The notes below the pieces were generated by a model. That model saw nothing but the letters and a program-made list of their open reading frames with translations, was not told the DNA's origin and made no database searches. 64,000 nucleotides of DNA from Lunularia cruciata (Eukaryota; Streptophyta; Marchantiopsida; Lunulariales; Lunulariaceae): contig OX419761.1 of assembly GCA_948567375.1 (NCBI GenBank), positions 29,266,501 through 29,330,500 on the forward strand, in the 5' to 3' direction. Below, in pieces: positions 58,712-64,000 of this stretch; within the stretch, counting starts at the first letter, position 1; every line of letters begins with the position of its first letter. Both the position numbers and the translations under genes were made by a program.

Positions 58712-59126
58712 TGTAACAATATAGAATTTAGCAATGAAGTTAGTTAGGGCTAAAAAAATAGCAAATAAGCCAAATTAGTCTATAATATTCTAAAAGTATC
58801 TAGGAAGCTTCTTCTGAAGCTTTCTGGCTAGCTTAGCTTGCACTCCAAGTAAGTAGCTTCTAGAAGCTTCCAACTAGCTTAGCTTGCATGCCAAGTAGGC
58901 CACTTCTAGAAGGAAGTTTCTTGAGAAACTTCCTGATTAACTTGGCTTGCAATCCAAGAAAGTGGCTCAAGAAAACTTCTTGAGAAGCTTCCCAAGAGCC
59001 TTGTATGCTCCCTATAATTACCAAATCCAAAGCTCATGCTAGGCATTAAGATTTCTCCCTCATTCAAGTGTCCCAATGTGATCTTCCATTCTTCTATTTC
59101 TCTCCTTGATGTCTTGGTCTTTTACA
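58712..59126 (+). repeat. Element F 5' LTR (415 bp)
   Basis: Begins TGTAACAATATAG and ends CTTTTACA. It matches 14371-14782, including the AGCTTAGCTTGCA repeat units (about 58795-59000) and a TATAATTA box near 59012. Confidence 0.9.
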
Positions 59127-59127
59127 T

Positions 59128-59139
59128 TGGTATCCAAGC
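59128..59139 (+). other. Element F primer binding site
   Basis: TGGTATCCAAGC starts one base after the LTR and matches the initiator-Met site TGGTATCAGAGC at 10 of 12 positions. Confidence 0.75.
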
Positions 59140-59159
59140 AAGAATGAGATAGATGGAAT

Positions 59160-60310
59160 TTATGGACCACCAAATCTATTTCCGCCAAACCATTAGGATT
59201 TTTATGTCTAGATACTACCCAAGTATCAATTCATATAGTTCATCACCTCATGTTTTGGATAGAATTTTCTAGATGCAATCTCCTTGTTTGAGGAACCCTT
59301 GGTACTTCCGGTTGTCACGTATGGAGAATGGTAGACATGTTGCATCTATGTGTTAGTAAATTAGATGAATTGGGAACAGTGTGATAGAGTAGTAGCCATG
59401 GCGGCAATGCTTGAGGTTATCATTATTATGTAATAACAAATTGAGCACCTTATTTGATTGTTGGATGAACAAGACCAACAACTACAAAAGCATGTAGACA
59501 GAGCACCATTTTAAGAAGGAGATGACCAAATCTAGTTTCCAAAACTCAAGGTTATTTGATAGCAAGAATCTTTTTGGTATGGTGGAGAATGTTGTATTTG
59601 ACTATGACTGTTACTTTGAGGCTACAAATCTTCAAGATGAATGGAAATAAATTCTCTTAGCTTCAAGCCAATTGAACGGAGTAGCAAAGCTATGGTGGTG
59701 ATTGTGAGTGGAGCGAGCTGAAAGGTAGTTTATTGCACCACTCCTAACATGGTAAGAATTCAAGGGTGCAATAATTAGGTGAGTCCTAGTGATAAATGCC
59801 ACATGAGTTGCACAAGATAAGTTGGCAGAGTTGAAGCAAATTGGTTTTGTAAGAAGTTACATTGTAATTCCAAAACACCATTATGCAAATTCTAGATATA
59901 ATAGATGGTGAAGCTCTAGATCAATTTGTGAGGAGCTTGAAGTCATAAACCAAATTAGAAGTGACTACGTGAGAGCCAAAACACTTGGAAGAAGCCATGA
60001 AACTAGCCAAGTGCTTTGATTCCTTGGTTATGACAACTTGGTCCCGACCTCAACCTTCACAAAACCAACTAGCACATTACACATGTGTGGAGGAGCCGGC
60101 ACCAATGGAGATTGATGCCATCCAATGGAGACCACTTGGTGCAATGGATTGGGAGAATTTGTGGCAAAATAATGGTTACTTTTATTGTTGCTAGATTGTG
60201 CATCACATTGCTAAATGTACACTCAAGAATTGGCAATCTTGACATTGCACAAATGGAGGTTGTGGAGCAAAATGATCATGAAAATCAGGAATCCCAATAG
60301 GATATTTTGA
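59160..60310 (+). pseudogene. Element F gag remnant
   Basis: Heavily broken. A recognisable C-terminal part lies at 59985-60240: EEAMKLAKCFDSL, PAPMEIDAIQ (the P-M-E/D-I/L-D-A block before the knuckle in chromovirus gag), then a decayed CCHC knuckle (YCC, stop, IVHHIAKC, about 60180-60220). The N-terminal half has only scattered frames. The capsid function is lost. Confidence 0.7.
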
Positions 60311-60379
60311 GCCACCTATTAGGAACTTGATTATTTCTAATGGGATTGAAGGCTTGACCTATCCAAGGTTGCTTCACTT

Positions 60380-60690
60380 GCAAGGTATGATATCTAATCA
60401 TGGTTGTGGGATTTTGGTTGATTATGAGTTCAACGAATTGCATATCTATGCAATTAGCAAAGGAATTGAATATTCCTATCAAGCCAATAATTAGAAGTAG
60501 ATTGATGATGGTGGATGGTAGAAATTATTTTGCATCCCGTACCTCACATCCTATTACCTTCAAGATTGGGAAGGAGTATTTGGAATGTATGAGGTTTGTA
60601 GTGGCACCTGTACCCTATGATGTCATTTTGGATTTGTCTTGGCTTGAATGTCATAAGGTTCAATTTGATTTGAACTGACAACAAATTCAA
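60380..60690 (+). pseudogene. Element F retropepsin
   Basis: The frame shifts exactly at the active site: GILVD is read in one frame and SSTNCISMQLAKELNI in the next (about 60408-60450), so the catalytic triad is split. The rest runs through FKIGKEYLECMRFVVAP to YDVILDLSWLE, where the G-x-PWL block has become D-L-SWL. It parallels 25-200 in element A. Confidence 0.82.
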
Positions 60691-60760
60691 GTACAAAACA
60701 AAGATAGGAATTTTTTATTAGGTTGTTTGGCACCTTTGAGTAAGACACCTAAGAATAGTC

Positions 60761-60940
60761 AATCCTAAGATGAGAAGTTTGTCATAGAAGCAGCCATAGA
60801 GCAAGATTTGAAGGAAGATAAGCTCCAAGATGGGAAGTTTATCAGTGAAGTAACCATATAGCAAGCTTTGAAGGAAGATAAGTCCTTAGATAGGAAGTTT
60901 GTCAATGAAGCAACTATTGAGCAAGCTTTGGAGGAAGATA
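60761..60940 (+). repeat. About three 60-bp coding repeats in element F
   Basis: Units of the same 20-residue charged repeat as at 241-480 (KFV-x-EA-x-IEQ-x-L-x-EDK). One contains a TAG. There is at least one unit fewer than in element A. Confidence 0.8.
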
Positions 60941-60989
60941 AGTCTGATTTCTCAATATGGATCAAGCTAATTGCACAAGGAGAATCAAG

Positions 60990-61815
60990 AGCCTCATCAA
61001 GCAATGGTTGATCAAATAGTTCAAGAATTTGTGGATGTGTTTTTGGATGATCTACCAAAGGGATTACCTCTGATTGTGGTATGCCCTTCAAGACTTATTG
61101 CCAAAGAGTATTCCATTAATTGGACCAATCTATTGGCTCTCATCAAAGGAGTTGGAGGAGTTGCAAACAACACTTATAGAGTTGTTGGAGAAGGATTTCC
61201 TATGACATAGTACATCTCCTTGGGAAGCACCGGTACTATTTGTTCCAAAGAAGGATGGAGGACTTCATTTCTATATTGATTACCATGGGCTCAATAAACA
61301 AATGGTGAAGAATATTATTCTTCAATTTGACGCCTTTTGAGTCAAGTTGCTCTTTGGAGAGCACAATACAATGAAAGTTGTAAGTTGTGTTAACTTAATA
61401 GGAGAATCATTATGACTATAGCCATTGGAACATACTCCTTGCCTTGAATTGGTGACCTACTTGATCAATTGAGTGGAGCACAATACTTCTCCAAGTTGGA
61501 TCTTTGCAACGGCTATTGGCAAATCTCCATTGATAGGGAGGATGTGCAAAAGACTACGTTTTGCACAAGGTATAGGTATTTTGAATGGAGAGTTTTACCT
61601 TTTGGGCTCATTAATGCTCCAGTAGTCTTCATGAATTAAATGCTTTAGATGTTGGATGGACTACAAGATCGGTACATGGTGGTGTTCTTGGATGATATTT
61701 TAATCTATAGCAAGATGGAGGCAAAATGCATAAATCATGTGTGGGAAGTCCTAAGTCAACTATGTCAATGGAAGTTTTATTGGAAGAAGTCAAAGTGTGT
61801 CTTTTGGTAGAAAGA
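60990..61815 (+). pseudogene. Element F reverse transcriptase remnant
   Basis: The entry block VDVFLDDLPKGLP (about 61030-61070), FVPKKDGG (about 61240), FSKLDLCNGYWQIS (about 61480-61530), LPFGLINAP (about 61600) and FLDDILIYSK (about 61690-61720, both Asp present) are all recognisable. A foreign block of about 112 bp (61331-61442) interrupts the domain between the DYHGLN and DDLLDQ blocks. Stops and frame changes are numerous. Confidence 0.82.
61331..61442. mobile_element. Small insertion (about 112 bp) in element F RT
   Basis: Element A has continuous RT sequence here. In F a block starting CGCCTTTTGAG and ending ATACTCCTTGC intervenes between TTCAATTTGA (61321-61330) and CTTGAATTGG (61443-61452), which look like two decayed copies of one 9-10-bp target. 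No clear terminal inverted repeats. It could be a MITE remnant or filler DNA. Confidence 0.5.
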
Positions 61816-61819
61816 AGTC

Positions 61820-62380
61820 ACCTCCTTGGGTCAAAAGATCTCATCAAAAGGGATCAAGATGGAAGAAGGTAAAATCAAGGTCATTATTGATTGACCTACT
61901 CTAAAAGATGCCACAAAGGTGTGAGCATTTCATGGATTGGTAAGCTTTTACCAACGGTTTATCCACTATTATGTGCACTTGGCAACACCATTGATCAAAC
62001 CATATGATCCTCAACTATTTTGTGTGGTTGACTTTGATGCTTCTAATTTTGCCATTGGAGTTGTGTTGCAATAGGAATTCCCATATGGGTCACATCTCAT
62101 TGCCTTTGTGTTTTATCCATTAAACACCGCAAAAAGGAATTACTTACACAAGATCAAGAGCAACTAGCAATGCTATATGCCACCAAAGTATAGAGGTATT
62201 ATCTCTTGGGAAAATAGGTGATCATGCAAACCAATCACAAACCTTTGTTGCAAATATTACACTTGGAACACATGAAGAGTTGACATCATCTATGGGAGGA
62301 ACAACTACAATTGTTTGATATCAAACTTGAGTATAAACCTGATCGATTCCATGTCATTCCTAATGCCCTATCATGATGAC
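61820..62380 (+). pseudogene. Element F RNase H remnant
   Basis: Parallels 1243-1893 of element A: FYQRFIHYY, VVDFDASNFAIG (first catalytic Asp kept), YATKVxRxYLLGK, a QTNHKPLLQ block where the second Asp is Asn, and a closing block near 62360. About 80 bp of the connection present in A are missing near 61995. Stops are frequent. Confidence 0.8.
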
Positions 62381-63004
62381 CTGATTTGAAGTCTCTTCCT
62401 CTCATCACGGCGGCAATTACAATGGAATCAATTGACTCCAAAGTCCAACTCAAGTTTAAGACCGCTTTATTCAAGATCATTTCTTTTAGATGGTACAAGG
62501 TTGTCTTGCAACATATGACAAGGAGTAAAACACCTACTCCTTCAAGGAAGGCCTTCTATTCTATAAGAATTGGATTTATGTTCCAACCAAGGGTGATCTC
62601 CAACTTGTGCACCTCTAAGAAGCCCATGATTTATCAATCACTGATCATAGGGGTGTAGGCAAGACCTTGGGTACTCTCCAATGTCAATGGTGGTAGCCCA
62701 ACATGACACAAGATGTTTGAGAGTTTGTTTGATTGTGTGAGAGCTACCAATGCAACAAGACTAACAACCAGAACCGAGTGGATTCCTTTAAACACTCCCC
62801 GTTCTATATGCTTGATGGGAAAATGTGAGCTTGGGTCTCATCATGTCCTTGTCCAAGACAAAGCAAGGTCACATAGCAATCGTGGTGTTTGTGGATAAGC
62901 TTAGTAAGCAAATCCATTTGGCACCAACCTTTGATATTGTGGATGCTCCAACGTTGGCGCAGATCTACTACGACATTGTCTTTGAGCATCATGGGATGCC
63001 TCAT
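62381..63004 (+). pseudogene. Element F integrase, N-terminal part
   Basis: The zinc-binding domain is badly frameshifted (about 62600-62780). The core start is good: VVFVDKLSKQIHLAPTFDIVD (about 62880-62945), with the first catalytic Asp. It then runs through FEHHGMPH to the CTCAT target duplication at 63000-63004. The continuation is at 63747. Confidence 0.82.
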
Positions 63005-63741
63005 TGTAATACTCAAAGGACAAGAGAAGAGAGAAAACATAGATTTCACACTCAATTATCCGATGCCCCAAAGAAGCACCTTCTCTTTATTATATAGACA
63101 AAGAAGATCTCCTCCAAGGAAGCTATGCCATAGGATTAGGCACACAAATAGGTGACATGTCAGAAAGCTCCACCATTTGATTACTTACTTGGATGGGTGA
63201 CATGTCGGTCCTGGTCCTATCTGGTTGGTCAAACAAGCTTTGACCAGAGAGAATCTTTTAGGGAATCTTCTTGTGGGAATCTCAAAATCACATGGGTGAG
63301 GTACCATTGGAAAGCTCTTGACAAGAGAATGCAGGAGGGAGGGAAAAGGCCAGCCTTTTCTCTGTTGGGAAGAGAGCTTACATATTTTTTAGGTCTAATT
63401 CATCCGTTTAAGCCTCCAAAATTGCCTTCAAAGATTTTAGGCATATTTTGGTTCCTACTCTATTAGTAGAAGTCTCCTTTTGATACCTCTTTCTGATCTA
63501 TTTAGTCCATCATGTGTAACATTTTTCCAGATGTTACCAAACCAATTCTCACCTTTAAATCATATGTCTAGCTATTGGTTCTAAAGTTTTCAAGTCTATT
63601 TTGGTTTCTGCTCTATTAGTAGAAGTACTCTTTTGGTGATACTTCTATCTGATCTATTTTTACCATCATGTATAACATCCTTCTAGATGTTACCAAACTT
63701 AATTTCACATCTAGATCATATGGTTATCTCTTGGTATTACA
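63005..63741 (-). repeat. Solo LTR of family II inside element F
   Basis: Plus-strand TGTAATACTCAAAGG to GGTATTACA, 737 bp, flanked by CTCAT at 63000-63004 and 63742-63746. Integrase sequence is continuous when it and one duplicate are removed. Orientation is the same as all other family II LTRs in the window. Confidence 0.94.
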
Positions 63742-64000
63742 CTCATGTACTCATCTTTGATTGTGATCTTTGATTCTCTAGGAAATTTTTGCAAGCACTC
63801 TTCCAAATACTTGCCTCCAAGCTTGCTTTTTCCACAACCTATCATCCTCAAACTGATGGAAAAATTGAATGTGAAAATCATACCTTAGAGGATATGCTTT
63901 TTGCTTTCATCAACATCCACCATACCAATTGGGATGAATATCTTGTAGTTGTGGGGTTTGCGTACAATAATTCCAACAGGTAAGCATTGAATTCTCTCCT
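63742..64000 (+). pseudogene. Element F integrase, continuation to window edge
   Basis: The core continues through a decayed SDRDP region. AFSTTYHPQTDGKIECENHTLEDM (63789 onward) holds the region of the catalytic Glu. NWDEYLVVVGFAYNNSN ends near 63980 at a stop. This matches 13425-13690 of element A. The rest, with the chromodomain and 3' LTR, lies beyond the window. Confidence 0.85.

Larger units (their letters stand above)
58712..64000 (+). mobile_element. Element F: family III chromovirus, continues beyond window
   Basis: It starts with a 415-bp LTR and an initiator-Met type primer site. Decayed gag, protease, 60-bp repeats, RT, RNase H and integrase follow in the same order as element A. 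The integrase is interrupted by a family II solo LTR (63005-63741) and runs off the window. It was inserted in the RT of G4. Nearly every domain carries stops or frameshifts, more than in A, so it looks older or faster-decayed. Confidence 0.92.

Noticed and set aside
1-64000. Bacterial-type defence, operon or phage system
   Set aside because: Spliced gene, LTR retrotransposons and chromodomains show plant nuclear DNA; no tRNA, rRNA or operon structure was seen.

Overview
This is nuclear DNA of a land plant, and about four fifths of it is decayed LTR retrotransposon. The one clearly intact gene is a nine-exon, GT-AG spliced homologue of the spliceosomal zinc-finger protein SNU23/ZMAT2 (45730-48036), whose wording is plant-like. 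Ty3/gypsy chromoviruses and a non-LTR-type reverse transcriptase of a kind I associate with non-flowering plants are present, but the sequence alone does not fix the species.

Bases 1-43119 are one deeply nested insertion cluster. The oldest member (element G2, minus strand) is visible only as pieces: 14783-14976, 22505-22565, 29654-31250, 38613-39299 and 41523-43119, which ends in its 5' LTR. Into it went element A (chromodomain gypsy, plus strand, to 14782), a tandem dimer of an unusual 3.8-kb element (C2-C3, 14977-22504), gypsy elements G1 (22566-29653) and G3 (31251-38612), and a 2.2-kb unknown insertion H (39300-41518). A was in turn split by element B (2525-13424), and B by element C1 (6893-10697). 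G1 and G3 each also carry a solo LTR of the B family. Most junctions are confirmed by 4- or 5-bp target duplications and by reading frames that resume on the far side.

Bases 43120-55521 are an island of different composition (many CpG, balanced bases): a GA-rich leader, a decayed Alba-domain gene (44098-45060), the SNU23 gene, a dead non-LTR-type reverse transcriptase on the minus strand (about 50500-51650), and several kilobases with no recognisable gene.

Bases 55522-64000 are a second nested cluster: element G4 (minus strand, same family as G1-G3) is broken by element F (plus strand, same family as A), which contains a solo LTR and a small unclassified insertion.

Five repeat groups are present. 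Family I (B and two solo LTRs): 693-bp LTR, tRNA-Asp primer site, 4-bp GTNN target duplications, no chromodomain. Family II (G1-G4 and one solo LTR): LTR about 740-780 bp, initiator-Met primer site, chromodomain, all minus strand. Family III (A, F): 412-415-bp LTR, chromodomain, 60-bp coding repeats between protease and reverse transcriptase. Family IV (C1, C2, C3): 3.8 kb, TGTG...CACA ends, 5-bp target duplication, one coiled-coil ORF, no reverse transcriptase and no LTR pair. The fifth is the single-copy insertion H. No element appears able to move by itself: all carry stops, frameshifts or missing parts, and many stops are one C-to-T step from a sense codon.
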